Assembly (NCBI RefSeq): GCF_014697625.1
Contig: NZ_JACJSG010000064.1
Span: 1-40,628, forward strand
Direction: 5' to 3'
DNA: 40,628 bases
Origin: Anabaena azotica FACHB-119
GTDB taxonomy: Bacteria; Cyanobacteriota; Cyanobacteriia; Cyanobacteriales; Nostocaceae
The translations under genes were made by a program, and so were the position numbers. The notes beneath the pieces are model-generated. The model was not told where the DNA came from. It ran no database searches and saw nothing but the letters and a program-made list of their open reading frames with translations. Of this stretch, positions 1-8,216 are shown in pieces; position 1 is the first letter of the stretch, and each line of letters begins with the position of its first letter.

Positions 1-1
1 C

Positions 2-91
2 ATTGTCGCCTTGTTACTTGGTCAACCTTTGCCTGTTGGTAGCTTCTTCCCTGAATCTTGGAGAAGCCCCACCGCTTTCTCTTCTGCTTAA
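2..91 (+). CDS. C-terminal tail of an unknown protein (cut by window start)
   Basis: The frame starting at base 2 is open from the window edge for 29 codons and ends at a TAA at 89-91. The visible tail is hydrophobic, then rich in Pro and Ser, and ends in Ser-Ala. It faces the minus-strand thioesterase gene, so the two would converge with about 45 bp between stops. The stretch is too short to assign a family, and a chance open frame cannot be excluded. Confidence 0.35.
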   Translation: MVALLLGQPLPVGSFFPESWRSPTAFSSA

Positions 92-135
92 ACAAAAAAC
101 CTGCCCTTGAAAGGTCCCCAGTCCCCAGTCTCTCA

Positions 136-636
136 TCAATTATTGTGTAGAGCAGAAATCTTTGCTAGGGCATCCTTAACGCTTGTGGGTAACTGGCGCA
201 TAATTTTGCCTCTCTCTTTATCTAACGCGACTAGTGTCACCTTGGCAGTAGCGAATAGCTGCTGTCCATCTGTGGAAACAATTGCATAATCCCAGTTGAT
301 GCGGACACCTGTCACATCAACCATGCGGGTTTTAACCACTACAGCCATACCTAATGCGATCGCTCGATGGTAGCGTACAGTAAGTTCTACCACAGGTAAG
401 TCACAGCCCAAAGCAACTAAATCAGCAAACTCGATCCCGATAGAACGTAAACATTCTACTCTGGCTTCTTCCATCCAAGTTATATAACTGCCATGCCAAA
501 CAATACCTGCATAGTCAGTGTGGTGGGGATGAACTTTTACAGGATACTCAAACCAACTCTCGAACTGACGTAGTGATGCAACTTCAATCGCATCAGTAGG
601 TGGCAATTGTGCTTGATTAGATTGTTCTTCAGACAT
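136..636 (-). CDS. Acyl-CoA thioesterase, hot-dog fold (possible DHNA-CoA hydrolase)
   Basis: This 166-residue protein has the 4-hydroxybenzoyl-CoA thioesterase/YbgC signature: His-Thr-Asp-Tyr-Ala-Gly-Ile-Val around residues 39-46 with Asp41 as the likely catalytic acid, then the helix starting Ile-Thr-Trp-Met-Glu-Glu-Ala-Arg. The family hydrolyses acyl-CoA thioesters in the cytoplasm. In cyanobacteria a close relative is the 1,4-dihydroxy-2-naphthoyl-CoA hydrolase of phylloquinone synthesis, which is a reasonable but unproven role here. About 25 residues before the domain are polar and probably disordered. The gene is last in a run of minus-strand genes but lies 400 bp below the previous one, across repeats, so it is probably transcribed separately. 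Confidence 0.8.
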   Translation of the reverse strand: MSEEQSNQAQLPPTDAIEVASLRQFESWFEYPVKVHPHHTDYAGIVWHGSYITWMEEARVECLRSIGIEFADLVALGCDLPVVELTVRYHRAIALGMAVVVKTRMVDVTGVRINWDYAIVSTDGQQLFATAKVTLVALDKERGKIMRQLPTSVKDALAKISALHNN

Positions 637-1039
637 ATTTTAGTTACTCGGCAGTTAAGTTTTTCCACATCTGGAATATAGCAGGGGACAGGGGACAGGG
701 GACAGGTGACAGCTTTAAAAGCCCTTTGGTAGAAGGATTTTATGATTTATCTATTCTCATATCTTGCACCACTCTGTTATTGCGAAAATCGCAGCCCGAA
801 ACCCTTATGATTTCGTAGGGTGGGCATCGCCCACCACTAGTTTATTGAGAAGGTGCAAGATGTCAGTATTGCTAATACCAATTCTCTGTAATGATGCACT
901 TAATAAAATGTTGTTCCTTTGTACCTTCTCTAGGAGACGCTACGCGAATGCGTCTTTGGGTGAGCTTAATAATCTAGAGTATTAAGTTGTCACCTATCAC
1001 CTGTCACCTGTCACCTGTGTTTCTTGAAACTAACCCCGA
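637..1039. other. Repeat-rich intergenic region
   Basis: No convincing gene. It holds the GGGGACA repeat at 684-713 and a 7-bp inverted repeat GGTGGGC/GCCCACC at 819-835, which recurs at 29061-29115. It also holds a small palindrome AGACGC/GCGTCT at 935-955 of the CTACGCGAA family, and a TCACCTG tandem repeat at about 990-1018. A 73-codon plus-strand frame at 764-985 is built mostly from these repeats. Confidence 0.6.
684..713. repeat. Heptanucleotide tandem repeat (GGGGACA type)
   Basis: Four consecutive near-identical 7-bp units of GGGGACA/GGTGACA type. It is one of many short tandem repeats placed between genes in this window and resembles the STRR class of heterocystous cyanobacteria. 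Confidence 0.7.
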
Positions 1040-2095
1040 CTAATTTCGGGCTTTGGGTTGAAATATTAAATATGTTCCGCCTAACCCTTCAACAATTGTC
1101 CTTGTGTTAGCAACCATCATATTCTGATAGGTGTCACCATCACTGGTTGGTTCTCCCAGTCCTTGAGTATATAATTGCCGTTGTGATAAATTGACTTGCG
1201 CCTCTGTAGCGACAGATTCCATCACCTTGGATGTATCTAACATATCTGCAAAAATAGTCGGCACGTTACTTTTCTGCACAAACTTAACCAAATTTTTAAC
1301 TCGTTGTTCTGTTGCTTGTGCTTCGCTACCTAGAGTAACTGAAGGAATACCATAAGCTTTTGTGTAATAATCTATAGCATTACTAGTTGTGATTAATCTA
1401 CGCTTTTCTTTAGGAATAGTAGCAACTTTTAATTTAATCCACTTATCCAACTGGGTAAGTTCACTTTTAATTCTTTTTGTATTTTCATTATAAATGTTGG
1501 TATTGCTGGGTTCTAACTTATTCAAGTTACTATTGATGACTTCCAGCATTTTGCTAGCATTCTTGGGATTATGCCAAATATAAGGATTATTGACTCTACG
1601 ACCGTTTGCTATAAATTGTTGTGGCTTAGGAACTGCAATTTGACTCACAGCAATTTTAGATGCGGAGTTTTTTGTAGCCTTGATTTGTTTGATTAATTGT
1701 GGTTCCAAATTATAACCATTATATAATATAAGATTAGCTTGTTCAATAGCGCTACTATCTTCTGCATTTGCTTGGTAAGTCTGGGGGAATTGGTTAGGGG
1801 GAATTAAGCAGATGAGGTTAATTGTATTTTCGGCAATTTGTCTAGTTAAATCACACAGTACAGTTGTAGTTGCGACAACTTTGGGAAGATTTTGATCAAC
1901 TACATTAGTAGCCTGAGTGATGGATGTGTTTGTAGTTTGATTTCTACACCCAAAAAATCCACTGACGAAGATGACTAGGAGAAGCTTTAATAATAACGGG
2001 TGACTGGATGTTATTCCTTTGATTGCGGGTGATGCGCTGCCTGTGTGTTTGCTTTTAAGGAATGCTTGGCTAATGAATTTTATGGCATTATTCAC
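1040..2095 (-). CDS. ZnuA/MntC-like (cluster A-I) binding protein lacking the metal ligands
   Basis: This 351-residue protein follows the TroA/ZnuA/MntC fold throughout: an N-terminal membrane segment (about 34-49) ending Phe-Phe-Gly-Cys50 as a probable lipoprotein site, the motif Leu-Tyr-Asn-Gly-Tyr-Asn-Leu-Glu at 124-131, Asn-Pro-x-x-Trp at 170-174, and a late Leu-Gly-Glu-Pro-x-Ser-Asp-Gly-Asp motif. All four positions that normally bind Zn or Mn differ: Gln105 for His in Pro-His-x-Tyr, Tyr172 for His in Asn-Pro-His-x-Trp, Asn239 for His/Glu in Thr-Ser-His, and Gln311 for Asp in Leu-Tyr-x-Asp. It is probably anchored in the periplasm. No permease or ATPase gene is adjacent. The gene lies 185 bp below the WD40 gene and may share its transcript. 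A role in sensing, in delivery to a partner, or as a decayed paralogue is open. Confidence 0.75.
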   Translation of the reverse strand: MNNAIKFISQAFLKSKHTGSASPAIKGITSSHPLLLKLLLVIFVSGFFGCRNQTTNTSITQATNVVDQNLPKVVATTTVLCDLTRQIAENTINLICLIPPNQFPQTYQANAEDSSAIEQANLILYNGYNLEPQLIKQIKATKNSASKIAVSQIAVPKPQQFIANGRRVNNPYIWHNPKNASKMLEVINSNLNKLEPSNTNIYNENTKRIKSELTQLDKWIKLKVATIPKEKRRLITTSNAIDYYTKAYGIPSVTLGSEAQATEQRVKNLVKFVQKSNVPTIFADMLDTSKVMESVATEAQVNLSQRQLYTQGLGEPTSDGDTYQNMMVANTRTIVEGLGGTYLIFQPKARN

Positions 2096-2280
2096 TGGTG
2101 CTAACTGGATAAAAATAATAATATTGATTAAGAGAATTATATAGTATTTGTAATTGATTTAGAAAAGACCGGGGTAGACAATGCCTAACCTATAGAAAAT
2201 CATCCGACAAAGGTAATTGTTAAGAGCCAAAACAATTACCTATTACCTATTACCAGAGATGTGAATTGTTTGTAAATTAA

Positions 2281-3315
2281 TTACCCTTTTGACCAAATAA
2301 GCAATTCCCCTTTTTCACCACCTGCGGCTAATAGTTTACCTTGGGGATGCCAGGCTAGGGTAGAGAAACCATCAGCAACGCCTGTGAGAATTTGCGATAC
2401 TTGCTTGGCTCCTTTCCATAGACACAACCAGCCATCAGTTGCGGCTGAGGCGAGTGTAAAGCTTTGAGGTGCAAAGGCGATTGCATTAATCACACCCACA
2501 TGATTAGTCAAAACTTGTGCTTCCCATCCCAAGTTTTCATCCTCTAGTTTTTCCCAAACTACAATACCTTCCACACTAGAAGAGGCTAGTATAGGCGCAC
2601 CTACTTTGTTGGTGAGTTCTGACCATGCTAGTTGACGAATTTTCCCAGGGAAACCACGCATCACCCAAGGGTCGGGATTATTCCATTCCAATACGGTGAC
2701 ACTACGATCCATATTTCCAGATGCTAAGAATCTACCATCAGGCGACCATGCCATAGTCACACTCACAGTAGGCATATCTAAAATATAAGGTTCTTCGTCC
2801 CAATCTTCAGCTTGCCAGATTTTCACACCCTTGTTACCAGCGATCGCTAAATATTTTCCATCAATGCGCCAATCAATACTCAACGCCGATGAGTCAGCAA
2901 AATTTAGGGTAGTGACAACCTCACCCGCCTCAGCATCCCAAACCTGTACATAGCGCCCTAAACTAAAAGCCAAATGGTTATTAGCATAACTCCAAGCTAA
3001 CTTGTCCACCCATGCAGGCGCATTTTCTAAAGTGGCGACTAATTCCTGTTCCCGCCAAATCTTCACCCGGCCATCTTGTCCACCAATAGCCAAAAATTTG
3101 CCATCACGGGAGAAAGCCAGACAATCGACAGATTGACCATTACCAGTTTGCAGCGTTGTCAAAACACCATCCTGCCAAATTACCACCTCCCCAGCCGCCG
3201 AAGCTGCGGCTAAGGTATCTCCTTGGGGACACCAAGCGATCGCAGTTACATATTCTGCCAGTGTCCCAGAAAAATGTTCTTCAAATTCCTTAGTATTGCT
3301 GATTGTTGGTTTCAT
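2281..3315 (-). CDS. WD40 repeat protein
   Basis: This 344-residue protein consists almost entirely of WD40 blades, about seven, with repeated motifs such as Trp-Ser-Pro-Asp-Gly-Arg-Phe-Leu-Ala, Val-Lys-Ile-Trp and Leu-Cys-Leu-Trp. No signal peptide or membrane segment is visible, so a cytoplasmic beta-propeller acting as a protein-binding scaffold is likely. It follows the cobW-type gene on the same strand with about 205 bp of simple repeats between them, and precedes the ZnuA-like gene. Joint transcription from the Zur-box promoter before cobW is plausible. The partner is unknown. Confidence 0.85.
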   Translation of the reverse strand: MKPTISNTKEFEEHFSGTLAEYVTAIAWCPQGDTLAAASAAGEVVIWQDGVLTTLQTGNGQSVDCLAFSRDGKFLAIGGQDGRVKIWREQELVATLENAPAWVDKLAWSYANNHLAFSLGRYVQVWDAEAGEVVTTLNFADSSALSIDWRIDGKYLAIAGNKGVKIWQAEDWDEEPYILDMPTVSVTMAWSPDGRFLASGNMDRSVTVLEWNNPDPWVMRGFPGKIRQLAWSELTNKVGAPILASSSVEGIVVWEKLEDENLGWEAQVLTNHVGVINAIAFAPQSFTLASAATDGWLCLWKGAKQVSQILTGVADGFSTLAWHPQGKLLAAGGEKGELLIWSKG

Positions 3316-3329
3316 AGTGTCGGGGATTG

Positions 3330-3520
3330 GGGGAAGGGGAAAGGGGTAAGGGGGAAGGGGGAAGGGGAAAGGGGAAAGGGGAAAGGGGAAAGGGGAAGGG
3401 GGAAAGGGGAAAGGGGGAGTAATTATTTTCTCCTCTGCTCCCCTGCTCCCCTGCTCCCCTGCGCCTCTGCTCCCCTGCTCCCCTGCTCCCCTGCTCCCCT
3501 GCTCCCCTGCTCCCCAGCCC
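3330..3520. repeat. Polypurine and polypyrimidine tandem repeats
   Basis: Two adjoining simple-repeat blocks. From about 3330 to 3417 the plus strand repeats GGGGAAA (7 bp, with variants). From about 3432 to 3514 it repeats TGCTCCCC (8 bp). They separate the cobW stop from the WD40 start. The G-rich strand could form quadruplexes or triplexes, and the two blocks are partly complementary. Confidence 0.85.
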
Positions 3521-4492
3521 CTAAACTAAACAAGCAAGAAAATCCTGCTTAAGTTGGGCTTCGTTTAAATTGCGACCGATGAAGACTAGTTCGTTTTTGC
3601 GTTTTTCGGTTGGTTTCCACGGGCGATCGGGTCTACCATCAAATATCATATGTACCCCTTGGAAGACAAATCTATTATCTTCACCAGCAATATTTAATAT
3701 ACCTTTCATCCGGAAGATATCCGGGCCTTGGGTACGCAATAATTCAGATAGCCAAGCGTTTAATTTTTCGCCGTCGAGTTCCCCTTCTTGGACTAAAGCC
3801 ACAGAAAAAACTGTATCATCATGTTCGTGGGCATCTTCGCCTAAGAAATTTGGATCTATTTCCAAAGCACGGTCTAAATCAAAGGCTTTCACACCCAGCA
3901 AAGCGTCCATTCCTAATTCGGAATTACGGGTGCGGTAGATTTTTGCCATTGCATTCATTGACCGAATCCGCTTTTCTAATTCATCTAATTCTGTTGGGGT
4001 AACTAAATCAGTTTTATTAAGTAAAATTACATCAGCAAAGGCAATTTGTTCTTGGGCTTCGTCTGCGTCCCAGTGTTGCCAGATATGCTTGGCATCTACT
4101 ACTGTCACTACTGCATCTAAAGCTAGTTGACTTTGCATATCTTCATCTACAAAGAATGTCTGAATCACTGGCGCAGGATCAGCCAATCCTGTAGTTTCAA
4201 TTACTAAATGGTCAAACTTATCACGGCGCTTCATTAAATTACCGATGATGCGGATTAAGTCACCGCGAACCGTACAACAGATACAGCCGTTGTTCATCTC
4301 AAAAATTTCTTCATCTGCATCGATAACTAATTGGTTATCAATGCCTACTTCCCCAAATTCATTGACAATCACGGCAACTTTTTTACCATGCTCGTAAGTG
4401 AGAATGTGATTGAGTAGAGTTGTTTTACCTGCTCCTAAATAGCCAGTCAGAACAGTAACGGGAACTGAATCTGCAACTACGTCAGCTACCAT
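3521..4492 (-). CDS. CobW/COG0523 family G3E GTPase (putative zinc metallochaperone)
   Basis: This 323-residue protein has the G3E GTPase layout: Walker A Gly-Tyr-Leu-Gly-Ala-Gly-Lys-Thr-Thr near residues 17-25, the metal-binding Cys-Ile-Cys-Cys motif near 71-74, Glu-Thr-Thr-Gly-Leu-Ala-Asp-Pro, and the base-recognition Asn-Lys-Thr-Asp. A CobW C-terminal domain follows. A short acidic/His stretch (Glu-Asp-Ala-His-Glu-His-Asp-Asp) lies between the domains. COG0523 proteins deliver metals using GTP; members under Zur control act under zinc limitation. The Zur-type palindrome 30 bp upstream supports zinc rather than cobalt. It appears to be the first gene of a unit with the WD40 and ZnuA-like genes. 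Confidence 0.9.
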   Translation of the reverse strand: MVADVVADSVPVTVLTGYLGAGKTTLLNHILTYEHGKKVAVIVNEFGEVGIDNQLVIDADEEIFEMNNGCICCTVRGDLIRIIGNLMKRRDKFDHLVIETTGLADPAPVIQTFFVDEDMQSQLALDAVVTVVDAKHIWQHWDADEAQEQIAFADVILLNKTDLVTPTELDELEKRIRSMNAMAKIYRTRNSELGMDALLGVKAFDLDRALEIDPNFLGEDAHEHDDTVFSVALVQEGELDGEKLNAWLSELLRTQGPDIFRMKGILNIAGEDNRFVFQGVHMIFDGRPDRPWKPTEKRKNELVFIGRNLNEAQLKQDFLACLV

Positions 4493-4521
4493 ACTATCAA
4501 AGCCTCTTATCTTACCAAATG

Positions 4522-4534
4522 GATAATCATTATC
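4522..4534 (-). promoter_or_regulatory. Zur box before the cobW-type gene
   Basis: GATAATCATTATC is a perfect 6-1-6 palindrome and, with the next base, matches 14 of 15 positions of the cyanobacterial Zur consensus TGATAATNATTATCA. On the minus strand a TATTAT -10-like element lies just upstream (4539-4544), so bound repressor would cover the transcription start. This implies derepression in zinc starvation. Confidence 0.8.
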
Positions 4535-4590
4535 ACCTATAATAGTCTGTTTTATATTTTTGTGCTAACATAACGATTTTTAAATTTACT

Positions 4591-4647
4591 GTAGGGCGCT
4601 GCAATGCCCACCAAGACAATGATACGGCGCTGCACTGTCCACCCTAC
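4591..4647. repeat. Dispersed hairpin repeat (GTAGGGYG...CACCCTAC type)
   Basis: An imperfect inverted repeat starting GTAGGGCG and ending CCACCCTAC, with GCAATGCCCA and TGCACTGTCC inside. Related hairpins lie at 815-835 and 29061-29115. It is an interspersed, non-coding repeat between cobW and the psiE-like gene. Confidence 0.6.
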
Positions 4648-4831
4648 ATATCTTTCAAAAATCAAGTATGAATCCTATAGAGAATGTAAAATATATTAGT
4701 ATCTTTAATTACATTAATTTTATTTTCTTGATAAAATATTCTTAATTAAGAAAATTGTCTTTTTGTTTATAAAATTAATTTTTGAGGTTGCTTATGATGA
4801 ATTTAGTTAATTCATAATTATTACTGATTGT

Positions 4832-5335
4832 ATGCCTAAAGAAATAATTAGACATATAAACACCTGGTTTAAGAGGGATAAAATTGTCAGCAATCTAGAA
4901 TTTTTTCAGGATATTATTATTATCTCGCTATGTTTGGGCTTGTTTTGGATAATGCTCCTGCGTTTGGCGGATATGTTCTTATCTTTTTTACATCCGCTTG
5001 ATTTGCGGGAAGTAACATCTGATATTTTGTTTATTTTGATTTTAGTAGAGCTATTTCGCTTATTAATTGATTATTTACAGACACAAAAGATATCAGTAGG
5101 AGCCGCCGCAGAAATTACCATAGTTTCGGCATTGCGAGAAGTAATTATCCGTGGAGTATTAGAAATACCCCGTGACCAAATTATAGGTATTTCTATATTT
5201 CTCTTAGTTTTGTCGGGTATTCTGATAGCGTTACCTTGGATATCCAAATTTTTTGATCATGTGAGAATTACTGAATATGAAAGCCATGAAGATAGCAAAG
5301 AAATATTATCTCGTGAATCGATTCATGGGAATTAA
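4832..5335 (+). CDS. PsiE-family (phosphate-starvation-inducible E) membrane protein
   Basis: This 167-residue protein has about four membrane segments: roughly 24-44, 63-81, 88-108 (weak) and 119-138. It matches the PsiE family pattern, with the conserved Val-Glu-Leu-Phe-Arg-Leu-Leu-Ile-Asp-Tyr after the second segment and Ala-Leu-Arg-Glu-Val-Ile-Ile-Arg before the last. The family is an inner-membrane protein induced by phosphate starvation in enterobacteria, with unknown molecular function. The gene is alone, surrounded by AT-rich DNA, and no Pho box was recognised. Confidence 0.75.
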   Translation: MPKEIIRHINTWFKRDKIVSNLEFFQDIIIISLCLGLFWIMLLRLADMFLSFLHPLDLREVTSDILFILILVELFRLLIDYLQTQKISVGAAAEITIVSALREVIIRGVLEIPRDQIIGISIFLLVLSGILIALPWISKFFDHVRITEYESHEDSKEILSRESIHGN

Positions 5336-5808
5336 AAATTAAGCAGATTGTTAGGCGATCGCCATAAGTACAGCAGGTAATTCATCCAGAGTATTTTCGG
5401 CAGCTTAATTCTAGCTTATATTTCAAGATAAATCCCCCTGTGGGTCAGCAGACAAGGATGTAAAGAAATATTTTTTGTCAAGCCTCTAGTCTCTAACCTC
5501 TAACTCCTCTTTTCCAGCTAGCAAAAATCACCAATTAAATAATTATGTCCACAGTGTGCATAAACTTATGAAGGTGTTATGTTAAGACTTACATCTAGTC
5601 AAAAAAATAAGAATTGGTTGAAAAGATTGGCTAATTTGTCGTACCAAATTCTGCACCTTAATTAATTTAAGTGTTTTGCATTGGTAATGAGATTTACTCA
5701 ACTTGGGTGAGCAATTCGTTTACTTTTATTGTATCCTTTGTCAGATTCCCTTGGCAATTAGCCATCAGGTGAATAATCTACCTCTGTTTCCTCGGAGACA
5801 TTTTGCAA
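5336..5808. other. AT-rich intergenic region before nifV
   Basis: No gene is visible in this 470-bp stretch. It contains a GGCGATCGCC HIP1 site near 5354 and a pyrimidine-rich CTCTAAC repeat at about 5480-5512. I did not find a clear NtcA box (GTA-N8-TAC) or a terminator. It presumably holds the nifV promoter. Confidence 0.5.
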
Positions 5809-6939
5809 ATGAATAAAGTGCTAATTAATGACACTACACTACGTGATGGAGAGCAAGCGGCTGGGGTTGCTTTTAGCGTAGAAGAAAAAATAGCGATCGC
5901 GCTTATTCTTGATGCTATCGGTGTGCATGAAATTGAAGTAGGAATACCCGCAATGGGTAAAGCCGAACAACAAGCGATCGCCAATATTGTTAACTTAGAT
6001 TTGCAAGCACATCTACTAGGTTGGAACCGCGCTGTTATTGCCGATATCCAAGCTTCCATAGCCTGCGGTTTGCAGCGAGTACATATCTCTGTTCCCGTTT
6101 CGGCAATTCAAATCAAAGCTAAATTCCAAGGACGCTCTTCAGTCGTTTTGCAGAAACTCCATGATAGTATTAGCTTTGCCGTTGATCATGGTTTATTTGT
6201 TTCCATCGGTGGCGAAGACTCATCCAGAGCCGAAGAAAGCTTTCTACTTGATTTAGTCCAGGTGGCTCAAGAATGGGGCGCATCAAGATTTCGCTTTTGT
6301 GACACAGTAGGTATTCTCGACCCTTTCACAACTTACAACAAGGTTAGACAATTGGTGACATCTTTAACAATACCTGTAGAGATGCACACTCACAACGATT
6401 TTGGTTTAGCCACAGCCAACGCCCTCGCCGGGATTAAAGCAGGTGCTTTATCAGTAAATACTACAGTTAATGGTTTAGGAGAAAGAGCTGGTAATGCTGC
6501 TTTGGAAGAAGTGGTTATGGCTCTCAAGCATTTATATCAATATGATTTAGGAATTGATACAAAACGTTTATTGGAAATCTCTCAATTAGTAGCATCAGCA
6601 TCAGGTTATCCTGTACCACCTTGGAAAGCAATTGTGGGTGAAAATACCTTTGCTCACGAATCAGGGATTCATGCTCATGGTGTACTACAAAATCCCCATA
6701 CCTACGAACCCTATGCACCAGAAGAAGTTGGTAGAGAGCGCCGTTTAGTTGTTGGTAAACATTCTGGTAGGCATTTATTATCTAGTATCTTGGAGCAACA
6801 TGGCATTGTTCTTAATCAAGAAGAAACTCAATCCGTTCTAGATGCAGTTAGACAAGAATCTGTAGAAAAGAAACGCAGCCTCACCCCTCAAGAACTGCTG
6901 CATTTAGTCCAAACACGACAACATTCTTGGGCTAGTTGA
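5809..6939 (+). CDS. nifV: Homocitrate synthase
   Basis: About 376 residues, the usual NifV length. It opens with the DRE-TIM metallolyase signature Asp-Thr-Thr-Leu-Arg-Asp-Gly-Glu-Gln, carries His-Thr-His-Asn-Asp-Phe-Gly-Leu-Ala (metal-binding histidines) and Gly-Leu-Gly-Glu-Arg-Ala-Gly-Asn, and ends with the accessory region His-Glu-Ser-Gly-Ile-His and Gly-Lys-His-Ser-Gly-Arg. It condenses acetyl-CoA with 2-oxoglutarate to homocitrate, the organic ligand of the nitrogenase iron-molybdenum cofactor. An upstream in-frame TTG at 5803 is possible, but the ATG at 5809 gives the expected N-terminus, with GGAG at 5794-5797. No other nif genes are nearby, so this may be a second copy outside the main cluster. 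It could be confused with isopropylmalate synthase, but length and motifs favour NifV. Confidence 0.88.
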   Translation: MNKVLINDTTLRDGEQAAGVAFSVEEKIAIALILDAIGVHEIEVGIPAMGKAEQQAIANIVNLDLQAHLLGWNRAVIADIQASIACGLQRVHISVPVSAIQIKAKFQGRSSVVLQKLHDSISFAVDHGLFVSIGGEDSSRAEESFLLDLVQVAQEWGASRFRFCDTVGILDPFTTYNKVRQLVTSLTIPVEMHTHNDFGLATANALAGIKAGALSVNTTVNGLGERAGNAALEEVVMALKHLYQYDLGIDTKRLLEISQLVASASGYPVPPWKAIVGENTFAHESGIHAHGVLQNPHTYEPYAPEEVGRERRLVVGKHSGRHLLSSILEQHGIVLNQEETQSVLDAVRQESVEKKRSLTPQELLHLVQTRQHSWAS

Positions 6940-6977
6940 TATCAAGTTCTGCTAATTGCTGACGATATAGTTGCTAA

Positions 6978-7053
6978 GGTTGGTAATAGGTAATAGCGAA
7001 TGGGTAATTGTTTTCTAAAATACCCATTACCAATTACCCATTACCCATTACCA
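6978..7053. repeat. GGTAAT-type tandem repeats
   Basis: Short direct units GGTAATA/GGGTAATTG followed by complementary ACCCATT/ACCAATT units. The block lies between the convergent ends of nifV and the ATPase gene and could fold into a weak hairpin in either transcript. Confidence 0.6.
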
Positions 7054-7059
7054 GCCCCT

Positions 7060-8142
7060 TCAACTTAACCTTTGTCGTAACCACAAAGCCAATAACGGCA
7101 TTGCCAATTTATAACCTTGCTCTGCACCATAAATTAATCCCTTGTGATGCAATCCTGTGAGCGCACCTTGGAGACTTCCGCCTCTGGAAAGTCCATGTTT
7201 TTGAATATAATCTCTGCTTTGGGGTTTTTCTGTAGGGTCTACCGCTAAACATTCCAACAGATGTACCTGATTTGCTGGTAGTAACATCAATAAAGATTCA
7301 TAAGTCATCGATAAATCTTTGAGTAGTCCTTCAATTGCTTGCTTTACGTCAGCTTCAGTAATTAAGCTATCAGGATTACAGGATGTTTTCAGGCGGCGAA
7401 TTAGCGCCATCGCATCACCAATGTGTCCTTGTACTGCATCTGAAAATAATTGCAATGCTTGGGAACGAGAATCAAAGGTGAGTTGGGCTGTATGTAATAT
7501 TTCCCTTGCCCAGACTGCTAATACATCACGGCTGAGGGGTGGTAATTGTATAGTTTCTAAATGATTCTGCTCATCTGGGGAATAATTGCCTGTCTCGGCG
7601 ATAGTGGCGACTAAGACATAATTAACATGGGTATCTTGGTTGATTTTATTCCTGAATGCCATTTCCCATAAATTGTGACGATCCCAAGAACGAATATGTG
7701 GGAAACTCTGTAAAATTACCACCACCCGCTTATCTACATCAACAGCCATGATTTGTGGTAATTGCAACAACAATTCAAAGGCTTGCCATAGTTGCTTTTG
7801 GTTGAGAGAACGTATCAATTTGAGTTTAGTTTCTGCATCAAAGACGAAAAACTCACTCTTCTTTTCCGCCACCCAATCCTGAATTTTCTCTGCTTCCCAG
7901 TTTTGGCTAATCGCTTCGGCTAGTAGCTGTAAAAATCGCTCTCCATCTGTGGCGCGGATGCAGTCTATATCTAGCGCGATCGCACCCACTTCCACCACAC
8001 CCCACCGCACTAGGGTACGCCTACCACTACCAGGTACTCCGGTAATTAATAAGTTACCATCCTGGGCTAGCGTTTCTACAATGCGCTGAAACTCTACAGA
8101 ACGCCCTATCAGTTGTAATGGGGTAGATAAATCCAGACTCAC
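7060..8142 (-). CDS. AAA/Orc1-like ATPase with a degenerate nucleotide site
   Basis: This 360-residue protein has an Orc1/Cdc6-like or STAND-type ATPase layout: Leu-Ile-Gly-Arg-x-x-Glu-Phe at 11-18, a P-loop-like Gly-Val-Pro-Gly-Ser-Gly-Arg-Arg-Thr at 35-43, a helical lid with Gly-His-Ile-Gly-Asp-Ala, and a C-terminal winged-helix-like end. The invariant P-loop Lys is Arg41. The Walker B strand Val-Val-Val-Ile-Leu-Gln-Ser lacks the usual Asp-Glu. ATP hydrolysis is therefore doubtful, and a structural or binding role is likely. It is transcribed away from the P-type ATPase gene, with a Fur-type palindrome in the shared 172-bp gap. The function is not recognised. Confidence 0.65.
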   Translation of the reverse strand: MSLDLSTPLQLIGRSVEFQRIVETLAQDGNLLITGVPGSGRRTLVRWGVVEVGAIALDIDCIRATDGERFLQLLAEAISQNWEAEKIQDWVAEKKSEFFVFDAETKLKLIRSLNQKQLWQAFELLLQLPQIMAVDVDKRVVVILQSFPHIRSWDRHNLWEMAFRNKINQDTHVNYVLVATIAETGNYSPDEQNHLETIQLPPLSRDVLAVWAREILHTAQLTFDSRSQALQLFSDAVQGHIGDAMALIRRLKTSCNPDSLITEADVKQAIEGLLKDLSMTYESLLMLLPANQVHLLECLAVDPTEKPQSRDYIQKHGLSRGGSLQGALTGLHHKGLIYGAEQGYKLAMPLLALWLRQRLS

Positions 8143-8216
8143 AAGTTTTTCGCTTTCGGTTTCATCCCTAGTTTAAGGGAAAGCAAGGTCAATTTTTCGC
8201 CACCCATTAGCTTAAG

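Noticed and set aside
764..985. 73-codon plus-strand frame
   Set aside because: Composed of dispersed hairpin repeats; no motif and no ribosome site.
3223..3552. 109-codon plus-strand frame
   Set aside because: Mostly a translation of the GGGGAAA and TGCTCCCC repeats and antisense to two genes.
3570..4002. Two plus-strand frames of 122 and 130 codons
   Set aside because: Both are antisense to the well-supported cobW-type gene.
5803..5808. TTG start of nifV two codons upstream
   Set aside because: Possible given GGAG at 5794, but the ATG at 5809 gives the usual NifV N-terminus and needs no rare start.
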